A DNA stretch of 64,000 nt from Pinirhizobacter sp036499745 (GTDB lineage Bacteria; Pseudomonadota; Gammaproteobacteria; Xanthomonadales; Rhodanobacteraceae). Shown here piece after piece: positions 34,156 to 42,131 of the stretch (the stretch's first letter is position 1; each line of letters starts with the position of its first letter). The notes below the pieces were generated by a model. It ran no database searches. It was not told the origin of the DNA and was given only the letters and a program-made list of their open reading frames with translations. Both the position numbers and the translations under genes were made by a program. Where the stretch lies: assembly GCF_036499745.1 (NCBI RefSeq), contig NZ_DASYDG010000030.1, positions 1 through 64,000 of the forward strand. The letters are read 5' to 3'.

Positions 34156-36210
34156 ATGACCTCGGGATTCTCCCTTCCCCGCAGCGTGCTGCAGTCGCTC
34201 ACCACCACGCGCCGGCCCGACGTGCCGATGCGCGTGGCGCTGCGCAACGCTGCGGCAGTGGCGATCCCGCTGGCCATCGGCGTGGCCACGGGGCACGAGG
34301 GCATCGGCATCGGCATCGCCGCGGGCGCGCTGGACACAATGTTCTCGGACCAGCCCGGCCCCTACCAGCAACGCCTGCAACGACTTTTCCTGGCGGCACT
34401 GGCGGCGGGGGGTGCCGCGCTCCTGGGTTTCCTGGTCGGCGGCCATCCGCTCACGCTGTCGTTGGCGACCGCGGTGCTAGGATTCTTCGGCGGCATGCTG
34501 GTGATCTTCGGTCCGGACATCGCGCGCGTGGGGATGACCAGCATGTTGCTGCTGGTGATCACCGCCGCCACGCCCTTGCCTGTGGGCCAGGCCATCGGTG
34601 CATCGCTGCTGATCTTCGCCGGCGGCATGTTGCTGGCGCTGTTCTCGATCGCCGCGTGGCCGCTGCAACGGTACCGGCCCGAGCGCCATGCCCTGGCTGA
34701 GGTCTACCGTGGCCTGGCGGCGCTTGCCGCACAACCGAAGGGCCAGGGCAACGAAGCACCCGCGCTTACCGAGGCGATGACCACCCTGCAGCACACCTTG
34801 CTGGGGCGTTTCCATGCTCGCGGGCGCGCGATGGAAGCCTTCCGCGTACTGCTGGACATCGCCGAACGGATCCGCCTGGAACTGATCACCATGCAGGAGC
34901 TCGGCGTGGGCAGCGGCGTGGGCGAGATGATCCGCGCGGACGCCGCACGGGTGCTGCGCGGGGTGGCCCGTGCGCTGGACGAAGCCGGGCCGCCGACACG
35001 CGCGGAAGCTGCGCTGAAAACCCTGCAGGCCAGCGAACGGGCGTTGTTCGGGGAGGCCCAGCCCAGCTTCGCCGGCAACCACGTGCATGCCTTGTCCGGT
35101 CAGTTGGCCGCGGCCGTCCGTAATGCCAACTGGGCCGGCAGCCGGGGCGAAATCCGCGCCGAGACTGCCGAAAGCAGCCTTCCCACGGCGCTACGCAGTG
35201 GTTCGGCGCTCGCGGCGATGCGCGCGAACATGATTCCGCAGTCCATCGCCTTCCGGCACGCGGTGCGCTGCGCGGTCGTGCTTACCCTTGCGCTGGCCAT
35301 CTCCCGCTATGCCCACCTGCCGCACGGCTACTGGCTACCGATGACCGCTGCCATCGTGCTGCGGCCGGATTTCGCCGCCACCTTGAATTTCGGCTTGCTG
35401 CGCGTGGTGGGTACGGTGCTTGGCCTGGTGCTCACCACCCTGGTGTTGCGCTTCACCCCTGATGCACCGTGGGCGCACATCGCGGTGCTGGCGATCCTGT
35501 GCGTGGCCTTCCGTTATCTCGCCACGGCGCACTATGGCATCGCGGTGGCGGCGCTCACCGGTACGGTGGTGATCCTGCTGTCCTTTGATGGCGTGGAGTC
35601 CACCGCGGCCATGAGCGACCGCGTGCTCAACACCGTGCTGGGGTCGGTCATGGCGCTGGTAGCCTACGTGTTGTGGCCCACGTGGGAGCGCACGCGCGCG
35701 CACGCCGCGCTGGCCGACATGCTCGACGCCTATGCAGCGTACCTTGCCACCCTGTCCGGGCCAGCCCATGTCCGCGAGCGCCGCGACGCGCGCACGCTTT
35801 CCCGCACTGCACGCACAAACGCCCAGGCTTCGCTCGACCGCATGCGCTCGGAACCTGCCACACCCGTGCACCTGATGGAAATGGCGCAGACCCTTTTTGC
35901 CAACGGTAACCGCCTGGCCCGCACGGCGATGACCCTTGAGGCCATGGCGGACGACGTGGGCGATCAGCTCAACTGGGACCTGGTTTCGCCACTGGTGCGT
36001 GATTCGTCCGGGGCGTTGCATGAATTGGCCGATGCCCTGCGTCATTCACGGCCCCCCGAGGCCCTGCCGGACCTGCGCTCCCGGCAGCGGGAAATCGTCA
36101 CCGCACTGGCCGGGGGACGCCTAACGGGCGCCGCCGACCAGATAGCTACCGTTAGCGACCGGCTGGTAGATAACGTCAATACAATCAATCATATCCTTCA
36201 ACGACGTTAA
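34156..36210 (+). CDS. FUSC family inner-membrane protein (YccS/AaeB-like)
   Basis: A 684-residue protein with two repeats of a membrane bundle, residues about 30-165 (VALRNAAAVAIPLAIGVATG, then LFLAALAAGGAALLGFLVGG) and about 375-510 (AVRCAVVLTLALAISRYAHLPHGYWLPMTAAIVLRPDFAATL), each followed by a soluble helical region. This is the FUSC pattern seen in aromatic acid exporter AaeB and YccS. Export of aromatic acids or another efflux role is plausible but unproven. No AaeA-like membrane fusion partner is next to it. ACMSD follows on the same strand. Confidence 0.83.
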   Translation: MTSGFSLPRSVLQSLTTTRRPDVPMRVALRNAAAVAIPLAIGVATGHEGIGIGIAAGALDTMFSDQPGPYQQRLQRLFLAALAAGGAALLGFLVGGHPLTLSLATAVLGFFGGMLVIFGPDIARVGMTSMLLLVITAATPLPVGQAIGASLLIFAGGMLLALFSIAAWPLQRYRPERHALAEVYRGLAALAAQPKGQGNEAPALTEAMTTLQHTLLGRFHARGRAMEAFRVLLDIAERIRLELITMQELGVGSGVGEMIRADAARVLRGVARALDEAGPPTRAEAALKTLQASERALFGEAQPSFAGNHVHALSGQLAAAVRNANWAGSRGEIRAETAESSLPTALRSGSALAAMRANMIPQSIAFRHAVRCAVVLTLALAISRYAHLPHGYWLPMTAAIVLRPDFAATLNFGLLRVVGTVLGLVLTTLVLRFTPDAPWAHIAVLAILCVAFRYLATAHYGIAVAALTGTVVILLSFDGVESTAAMSDRVLNTVLGSVMALVAYVLWPTWERTRAHAALADMLDAYAAYLATLSGPAHVRERRDARTLSRTARTNAQASLDRMRSEPATPVHLMEMAQTLFANGNRLARTAMTLEAMADDVGDQLNWDLVSPLVRDSSGALHELADALRHSRPPEALPDLRSRQREIVTALAGGRLTGAADQIATVSDRLVDNVNTINHILQRR

Positions 36211-36248
36211 GTGCCGTCGAGGGCGGTCGGCAGGTTACACTTGGCACC

Positions 36249-37262
36249 ATGCTGAAGATCGATACCCACGCCCACATCCTGCCCAGGCAGTGGCCGGACC
36301 TCGCCGCCAAATACGGCGACGACCGTTTCCCCGTGATGCAGCACGCCGGGGGATCGCACCGGATCTACAAGGACGGAAAATTCTTCCGCGAGGTGTGGGA
36401 ATCCGCCTTCGATGCCGAGCACCGCATCGCCGACTACGCCCGGCATGGCGTGGACGTGCAGGTGATCTCCACGGTGCCTGTGCTGTTCTCGTACTGGGCC
36501 AAGGGCCACCAGGCGCTGGAGCTTCACCGGTTCCTGAACGACCACGCCGCACGCCTGTGCCATGACCATCGCCGCCACTATGCCGCCATCGGTACCGTAC
36601 CGCTGCAATCGCCCACGCTCGCCATCCAGGAGATGGAACGCTGTGTGGACGAACTGGGCTTGCAAGGTGTCCAGATCGGCTCGCACTGCAACGACTGGAA
36701 CCTCGACGCACCGGAGCTCTTCCCCTTCTTCGAGGCCGCCGCCGATCTGGGCGCGGCGGTCCTGGTGCATCCGTGGGACATGATGGGGGCGGCGGGCATG
36801 CCGCGCTACTGGATGCCCTGGCTGGTAGGCATGCCCGCCGAACAATCCCGCGCGGCATGTTCCTTGGTATTCGGTGGCGTGCTCGAACGCCTGCCGCAGC
36901 TGCGCATCATGCTGGCCCACGGCGGCGGCAGCTTCCCGGCAAGCATTGGCCGCATCGAACACGGCTTTCGCATGCGTCCGGACCTGGTAGCCACCGACAA
37001 TGCGCGAAATCCCCGCGAGTACATGCACCGGCTGTATTTCGATTCCTGCGTGCACGATCCGCGTGCACTTCAATACCTTCTCGACACGGCCGGCGTATCG
37101 CAGGTAATGCTGGGCACCGACTATCCCTTCCCGCTGGGCGAACAGGTTCCCGGCAGCGGTATCGACTCGCTCGGCCTGGATGACGAAAGCCGCGAACGCC
37201 TGTTCCATGGCACCGCGCTGGAATGGCTGCAATTGCCTCGCAGCCGTTTCGAGCGACACTAA
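36249..37262 (+). CDS. 2-amino-3-carboxymuconate-6-semialdehyde decarboxylase (ACMSD)
   Basis: A 337-residue zinc-dependent amidohydrolase-superfamily decarboxylase of tryptophan/kynurenine breakdown. The family start is KIDTHAHILPRQWPDL with the first zinc His pair. The middle has LVHPWDMMG, then LAHGGGSFPASIGRIEHG and the catalytic Asp in MLGTDYPFPLGE, all ACMSD signatures. Length equals the family (about 335). Kynureninase lies 550 bases downstream in the same direction, which supports the assignment. 3-hydroxyanthranilate dioxygenase and kynurenine monooxygenase are not in the window. Confidence 0.93.
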   Translation: MLKIDTHAHILPRQWPDLAAKYGDDRFPVMQHAGGSHRIYKDGKFFREVWESAFDAEHRIADYARHGVDVQVISTVPVLFSYWAKGHQALELHRFLNDHAARLCHDHRRHYAAIGTVPLQSPTLAIQEMERCVDELGLQGVQIGSHCNDWNLDAPELFPFFEAAADLGAAVLVHPWDMMGAAGMPRYWMPWLVGMPAEQSRAACSLVFGGVLERLPQLRIMLAHGGGSFPASIGRIEHGFRMRPDLVATDNARNPREYMHRLYFDSCVHDPRALQYLLDTAGVSQVMLGTDYPFPLGEQVPGSGIDSLGLDDESRERLFHGTALEWLQLPRSRFERH

Positions 37263-37287
37263 ACCCTAGACCCGGGAATTGAACCGA

Positions 37288-37809
37288 ATGATCCTTCCGC
37301 GCTGCGTGCACCTAGCCGCCTTCGCCGCCATTGGGCTGCTGTTCCAGGCGCCTGCCATGGCCGGCGACATCACCATGGCCAAAGGCGCCGTGCGCTTCAG
37401 CGTGCCCGACAGCTGGGTGCCGATCATGCAAACCCAGGGCGATCCGGAAACCCAGGTGTTCCAGGTGCCCGACCCCTCGCCCGTCGGCACCAAGACGCTG
37501 TCACGGGTGACGGTGTCGGTCAAACAGGCGGGCAACCTGGCAGGCTACCAGTCGTGGATGGGCCAGCTGACCGCGCGCGCGCGCCAGCTCAACGGCTACG
37601 CACCCGACACTCATCGCGCCGCCACGCCGAACGACTACTTCTATACCGCGCAGGAAACCGGCGAGAAGTTCACCTACCACGAGCGCTACGCCTTCAGTGG
37701 CAACCTTGCCATCCAGGTGCGCTGCGTGCGTCCGGCCACGGGCGACGCCCGCTGGCAGGCCTCGTTCGATGCCGGCTGTGACGACGTAGCCAATCATTTA
37801 CCGCAGTGA
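37288..37809 (+). CDS. Exported hypothetical protein between ACMSD and kynureninase
   Basis: A 173-residue protein with a signal peptide (CVHLAAFAAIGLLFQAPAMA) and a small soluble body: ITMAKGAVRFSVPDSWVPIMQTQGDPETQVFQVPDP near the start and two Cys late in the protein (VRCVRP and DAGCDD) that could form a disulfide. I do not recognise a named family. The pattern (a small beta-rich exported domain handling a single stressor) resembles many xanthomonad periplasmic proteins. It overlaps the kynureninase gene by GTGA. An in-frame TTG at 37279 is less likely than the ATG at 37288. Confidence 0.65.
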   Translation: MILPRCVHLAAFAAIGLLFQAPAMAGDITMAKGAVRFSVPDSWVPIMQTQGDPETQVFQVPDPSPVGTKTLSRVTVSVKQAGNLAGYQSWMGQLTARARQLNGYAPDTHRAATPNDYFYTAQETGEKFTYHERYAFSGNLAIQVRCVRPATGDARWQASFDAGCDDVANHLPQ

Positions 37810-39089
37810 GCCGCATCATGGATTACCGCAACGACCAGGCCTGGGCGCAGGCCCAGGACGACGCCGACCCGCTCAAGGGTTTTCGTGACCGCTTCCTGAT
37901 CCCGCCGCACGAAGGGCACGACAGCCTTTACTTCTGCGGTAATTCCCTGGGGCTGCAACCGCGCAGCGTGCGCGAGGCGATCGCGTCGGAGCTCGACTAT
38001 TGGGGGGAACTTGCGGTGGAAGGCCACTTCAGAGGCAAGCTGCCGTGGTTGTCGTACCACGAATACGTGCGCGACAACCTGGCCGAGGTCGTGGGCGCCC
38101 TTCCGTCGGAAGTGGTGGCGATGAATACCCTGGGTGTGAACCTGCACCTGATGATGGTGAGCTTCTACCGTCCCACACCCGAGCGCCACTCGATCCTGAT
38201 CGAAGCGGGCGCCTTTCCCACCGATCGTTACGCGGTTGAATCGCAGATCCAGTTCCACGGCTTCGACCCCGCCACGTCGCTTATCGAACTGGAGGCCGAC
38301 GAGCCCAACGGCAGCATCTCGATCGGTGCAATCGAGCGCGCCATCACCGAACATGGCGCGAAGCTCGCGCTGGTGATGCTGCCTGGCGTGCAGTACCGCA
38401 CGGGGCAATCGTTCGACCTTGGCGCCATCACCCGGCTAGGCCATGCCCACGGTGCGATGGTGGGTTTCGACCTTGCCCACTCGGTGGGCAACACGATACT
38501 GAACCTGCACGATGCCGGTCCCGACTTCGCTATCTGGTGCAGTTACAAGTATTTGAACGGCGGACCGGGTGCCGTGGCGGGTGTCTTCGTCCACGAGCGG
38601 CATGCCACCGCGAACCTGCCGCGCTTCGCCGGCTGGTGGGGCCACGACAAGGCCACGCGTTTCCAGATGGGCCCGCATTTCCAGGCCACGCCCGGCGCTG
38701 AAGGCTGGCAGTTGTCGAACCCGCCGATCCTGTCGCTGGCGCCGCTGCGCATGTCACTGGATATCTTCCACGAGGCCGGCATGCCGCGCATCGGTGAGAA
38801 GTCGCGCAAGCTCACCGGTTACCTTGAATGGCTGATCCAGACCGACCTCGCCGACGTGCTCGAAGTGGTAACGCCGGCCGAGCCCGCCCGCCGCGGATCG
38901 CAGCTGTCGATCCGCGTCAAGGCCGGCCGCGATGCCGGCCGGTCGCTGTTTGAATACCTGACGGACAACGGCGTGATCGGCGACTGGCGCGAACCTGACG
39001 TGATCCGCATGGCTCCGGTACCCCTCTACAACCGCTTCACCGACTGCGTCGGCTTCGCCGCCCACGTCCGCGCCTGGGCAACCCGGTAG
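37806..39089 (+). CDS. kynU: Kynureninase
   Basis: A 427-residue PLP enzyme (class V aminotransferase fold) that cleaves kynurenine or 3-hydroxykynurenine to anthranilate or 3-hydroxyanthranilate plus alanine. Family marks are LYFCGNSLGLQPRSVRE, the PLP-contacting LGVNLHLMMVSFYRP, GFDLAHSVGN and the PLP Lys in WCSYKYLNGGPGAVAG, followed by RFAGWWGHD. The first codon may be the GTG at 37806, which overlaps the previous stop, or the ATG at 37818; neither has a clear ribosome binding site. With ACMSD it forms part of the kynurenine route. Confidence 0.95.
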   Translation: MSRIMDYRNDQAWAQAQDDADPLKGFRDRFLIPPHEGHDSLYFCGNSLGLQPRSVREAIASELDYWGELAVEGHFRGKLPWLSYHEYVRDNLAEVVGALPSEVVAMNTLGVNLHLMMVSFYRPTPERHSILIEAGAFPTDRYAVESQIQFHGFDPATSLIELEADEPNGSISIGAIERAITEHGAKLALVMLPGVQYRTGQSFDLGAITRLGHAHGAMVGFDLAHSVGNTILNLHDAGPDFAIWCSYKYLNGGPGAVAGVFVHERHATANLPRFAGWWGHDKATRFQMGPHFQATPGAEGWQLSNPPILSLAPLRMSLDIFHEAGMPRIGEKSRKLTGYLEWLIQTDLADVLEVVTPAEPARRGSQLSIRVKAGRDAGRSLFEYLTDNGVIGDWREPDVIRMAPVPLYNRFTDCVGFAAHVRAWATR

Positions 39090-39110
39090 CCCGCGACCGG
39101 ATCGGGCTAC
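39086..39110. terminator. Bidirectional hairpin overlapping two stop codons
   Basis: GTAGCCCG and CGGGCTAC form an 8-bp perfect stem with a 9-base loop. The hairpin lies in the 17-base gap between the convergent kynureninase and AgaR-like genes and includes both TAG stops in its arms. A hairpin there could end both transcripts, although no T tract is present. Confidence 0.5.
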
Positions 39111-39907
39111 ACCAGGACCAGTTCCACGCCCTGCTTGCGGATGGCATCGGCGTGGACTTTCGATGCGCTGGTGTCGGTGATGACCACATGCAGGCTGCGC
39201 ACCGGGGCAATTACCGAAAGGCTGCGCTGGCCGAGCTTGGTGGCATCGAGCACCGCTACCACCTCGCGCGATACCTTGATCATCAGCATGTTCAACGAGG
39301 CCTCCTGCGGGTCGGGTGTGGTCACGCCCACTGCCGGATCCAGGCCATCGACACCCAGGAACAGGCGATCGGCGGTGAGCCGCGATAGCGCCTGTTCGGC
39401 GTCGGGGCCGGCCAGTGAATAGGATGTCTGTCGCAGCATGCCGCCGAGCATCATCACGCGGACACTGGGCAGGCCACTCAGTTCCAGCGCGATATTGAGC
39501 GCATTGGTGATCACGGTAAGCGACTTCCACTTGCGCTGGCGGATCTGCCGCGCGATCTCGACCGTAGTGGAACCGGAGTCCAGGATGATCGTCTCGCCGT
39601 CGGCGATCATGCGCGCGGCGGCTTCGCCGATACGGCGCTTCTCCGGCAGGCGGCGGGTTTCCTTGATCGGCAGCGGCACATCCAGCTGCGAGGACGCCGC
39701 GGGCACCGCGCCGCCGTGCGAGCGCTTGAGCGAGCCCACCTGCTCGAGGTATTCGAGGTCGCGGCGAATGCTTACCGCCGAGATGCCGTAGCGCTCGACC
39801 AGGCCTTCCACCGTCACGCGGCCCTCGGCGCGCGCCAGTTCCACGATCTGGCGCTGGCGCTCCTCGACCAGGAGCTTGGGTGGTGGTGCCGGGCTTGGTT
39901 TGCTCAT
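39107..39907 (-). CDS. agaR: DeoR family transcriptional repressor, AgaR-like
   Basis: A 266-residue regulator. The N-terminal DeoR helix-turn-helix is VEERQRQIVELARAEGRVTV with ISAVSIRRDLEYLEQ as recognition part. The C-terminal sensor domain shows the phosphosugar-binding DSGSTTVEIARQI and TNALNIALEL, plus MLGGMLRQTSYSLAGPDAE as in AgaR. Its operon also contains the aldolase and amidohydrolase genes upstream of it. The tandem repeats at 42079-42108 between the aldolase and agaS genes are the likely operator. The effector is expected to be a sugar phosphate such as tagatose-6-P or galactosamine-6-P. Confidence 0.85.
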   Translation of the reverse strand: MSKPSPAPPPKLLVEERQRQIVELARAEGRVTVEGLVERYGISAVSIRRDLEYLEQVGSLKRSHGGAVPAASSQLDVPLPIKETRRLPEKRRIGEAAARMIADGETIILDSGSTTVEIARQIRQRKWKSLTVITNALNIALELSGLPSVRVMMLGGMLRQTSYSLAGPDAEQALSRLTADRLFLGVDGLDPAVGVTTPDPQEASLNMLMIKVSREVVAVLDATKLGQRSLSVIAPVRSLHVVITDTSASKVHADAIRKQGVELVLV

Positions 39908-39913
39908 CGTCCT

Positions 39914-41137
39914 TCAGGCGTCATCGGGCAGCGCGTCGAGCTTGAGCAGTCGCGCGGCGTTGTCGTGGTAAACCTTGCGCAGGATAGCCGAAGACAAGCC
40001 CAGTCCGTAGATGGACCAACGTCCCTGCGGCGGCATGGGCGCGGGCGCGTAGTCGAAGTATTCGTCGTCGGTTTCGAGGAACCGGTAGTAGATCTCGTAA
40101 AGTTCATCGCCCAGCAACTGCTGGGGCACGGCGTTGCCAAAGGGCGGCGGCACGGCATCGGTGCCGAACAGGATGCGATCCTGCCAGCGATCGAAGAAAC
40201 GCTGGCTGCGTCGCGGCTGGCGGCCAAGCTCGCCGATGCGCGCACTGATGTCCAGGTGCACATTGGCATGCGCGTCGAGCGTCGCCTCGATGGCATCGAG
40301 GTCTTCGCCCTGGTTGCCGACGTGAAGCAGCACGAAGGTGGTGCGCGGGTGCCGGGCAATCACCCGGTCGCGCGCTTGCATCAATTGCGCATGGGAAGGA
40401 AAACCTTCGCCGTAGAACGACCAGTCCGGGTGCTGGGCCAGTTCCTCGTAGCGCTCGTTGTGGCGATCGGTGGGCTGGAAAAACGCCAGCGGATCGGCGG
40501 TATGCAGGAACACCGGCAGGCCCAGCGCCGCGCAGGTTTCCCACATGGGATCGAAGCGGGCGTCGTCCAGACCCACCAGTTGCCCCTCATCGATGCCCTC
40601 GCGCAGGTACAGGCCCAGGGTCTTCAGCAGCTTCAACCCGCATGCGCCCGCGCGATGGGCGCGCTCGAGTTCTTGCGCCTGCAAGGCTGGATAGTCCGCT
40701 TCGCCAAAAAGATGGAACGATGGCTCTGTCATGGTCATGAAGCGGCCCGGCGCCACCTTGTCGAACCGCGCGATGGAATCTTCAAGGCCCCGGCCCACGC
40801 CGCCGGTAAGGTTCACCATGCAGCGGATGCCCTTGCGGTCGAGCAAGGGTACGAGCGCGTTGGCGTCAGCGAAGGACAACATGTCCTCACCCAGCGACAC
40901 CCCGCCACGCGTGTGGCGCATCCAGGTGAGGTGGGTGTGCACGTCGATCACCGGGAAGCGTGGCCGCTCCACCCGGTTTACCGCTCCGTGCAGCATGCTT
41001 CGCGGCGCGAAATCGACCAGGCGAAGATCAGCCTGGGCAGGTGAGGCTTCCAGCGGGTTCCTGTCACCGTCGGACATGGCCGCCATGCGCGCGGGCGGCG
41101 CGCAGCAACCACAACCGTTCCAGTCCGCCGTGTCCAT
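39914..41137 (-). CDS. Amidohydrolase-family metal-dependent hydrolase in the aga operon
   Basis: A 407-residue Amidohydro_2 (COG2159-like) TIM-barrel protein. The metal motif is PVIDVHTHLTW, then CGLKLLKTLGLYL (possible bridging Lys), LGLPVFLHTAD, VLLHVGN and the late Asp in ILFGTDAVPPP. It differs from NagA/AgaA deacetylases in sequence order. It starts at the ATG at 41137 with GAGGGG seven or more bases upstream; an upstream in-frame TTG is part of that ribosome site. It lies between aldolase and agaR with gaps of 11 and 6 bases. The operon otherwise lacks a deacetylase, so this could supply that activity; that is a guess. Confidence 0.78.
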   Translation of the reverse strand: MDTADWNGCGCCAPPARMAAMSDGDRNPLEASPAQADLRLVDFAPRSMLHGAVNRVERPRFPVIDVHTHLTWMRHTRGGVSLGEDMLSFADANALVPLLDRKGIRCMVNLTGGVGRGLEDSIARFDKVAPGRFMTMTEPSFHLFGEADYPALQAQELERAHRAGACGLKLLKTLGLYLREGIDEGQLVGLDDARFDPMWETCAALGLPVFLHTADPLAFFQPTDRHNERYEELAQHPDWSFYGEGFPSHAQLMQARDRVIARHPRTTFVLLHVGNQGEDLDAIEATLDAHANVHLDISARIGELGRQPRRSQRFFDRWQDRILFGTDAVPPPFGNAVPQQLLGDELYEIYYRFLETDDEYFDYAPAPMPPQGRWSIYGLGLSSAILRKVYHDNAARLLKLDALPDDA

Positions 41138-41148
41138 GCCCTTTCCCC

Positions 41149-42066
41149 TCAACGCGAATAACCACGCATGATGTCATGCACCTGGCGGGTCAGGGCCACG
41201 GCCTGCTCGAACGGGCGCAGCCACATGTTGCGGCCGAACATCACGCCCGTGGCGCCCGACTGCATGTAGAACTCCACCTTGCGCAACACCGCGGCATCGT
41301 CGTCGTTTTTCTCGCCGCCGGAGAACAGGACAATGGTGCGCCCGGCCGAGCGGACCACGCGCGACGTACGCGCGCCTGCGTCTTCGTCGAGCGTGTCGTA
41401 CGGCGGCGGCACGTTCTTCCGGGTGCCGTCCGGCTCATGCAGTTTCACGATGTCAGCGCCCACTTCCAGCGCGACGCGGGCGGCGTAATCCTGCGCATAA
41501 AGCGAGCCCTTGCCACCGCGGGCATCGATCGCTGAACCGCGCGGATAGGACCACAGCACCAGCGGCATGCCGTAACGGTCGCAGTCCTCGCGCACCTGGC
41601 GTAACTGGGCCAGTTCCTCGTGCTGTCGCGGCGAGCCGACGTACAGCGTGTATCCCACCGCGTCCGCACCCAGGCGCACGGCGTCCTCGACCGAGGCGAA
41701 CAATGGCGAGGTCGCGTCCCCGTCACTGGGAATATTCGTCTTGCCGTTCAATTTCAGGATCAGCGGCACCTTGCCGGCGTACGGACCCATGTACTTGCTG
41801 GCAAGGCCAATCCCTAAAGCGATCGCCGAGAATCCGCCAGCTTCGGCCAGGCGGAACTGGTACTCGGGATCTACCGCCGGCGGATGCGGGAAGAAATCGG
41901 TGGGACCATGCTCCAGCCCCTGGTCCAGCGGCAGCACCAGCAAGGTGCCGTTGCCCGGGCCATGCCCGTAGAGCATGCGATGCAGGCGCGTGCGCTTGCC
42001 ATGTGGCAGGTTGAGCGTGGCGAGTGTAGGTGCCTGGTGATTAGGTGCTTGCATGTCGCTTTTCAT
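41149..42066 (-). CDS. DhnA/FbaB-type class I aldolase
   Basis: A 305-residue TIM-barrel aldolase of the DhnA/FbaB family, which uses a Schiff-base lysine. Visible marks are LVLPLDQGLEHGP, GFSAIALGIGLASKY, PLILKLNGKTNIP, ADAVGYTLYVGS, the candidate Schiff-base Lys in ADIVKLHEPDG and the C-terminal phosphate-binding GATGVMFGRNMWLR. In this operon the likely substrate is tagatose- or fructose-1,6-bisphosphate made by the PfkB kinases across the divergent promoter. It replaces the class II GatY/AgaY aldolase found in enterobacterial aga operons. Confidence 0.85.
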   Translation of the reverse strand: MKSDMQAPNHQAPTLATLNLPHGKRTRLHRMLYGHGPGNGTLLVLPLDQGLEHGPTDFFPHPPAVDPEYQFRLAEAGGFSAIALGIGLASKYMGPYAGKVPLILKLNGKTNIPSDGDATSPLFASVEDAVRLGADAVGYTLYVGSPRQHEELAQLRQVREDCDRYGMPLVLWSYPRGSAIDARGGKGSLYAQDYAARVALEVGADIVKLHEPDGTRKNVPPPYDTLDEDAGARTSRVVRSAGRTIVLFSGGEKNDDDAAVLRKVEFYMQSGATGVMFGRNMWLRPFEQAVALTRQVHDIMRGYSR

Positions 42067-42078
42067 TCCGGTTACCCT

Positions 42079-42108
42079 GAAATCGAAACTTTCGTTTGCT
42101 TTCGTTTC
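42079..42108. promoter_or_regulatory. Putative AgaR/DeoR operator with tandem CTTTCGTTT repeats
   Basis: The 65-base gap between the aldolase and agaS genes holds CTTTCGTTT at 42089-42097 and again at 42099-42107 (10-bp period, same face of the helix). A GAAA-rich inverted partner lies at 42079-42088, so CGAAA-C-TTTCG forms a small palindrome at 42084-42094. Tandem TTTCGTTT/GAAA elements are typical of DeoR-family operators. It lies between the two divergent start codons and could control both. Confidence 0.7.
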
Positions 42109-42131
42109 CCAACATATTCGATCAAGCCTCG

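Noticed and set aside
42096..42131. TTG at 42096 as start of agaS
   Set aside because: It lies inside the tandem operator repeats; the ATG at 42132 gives the family length.
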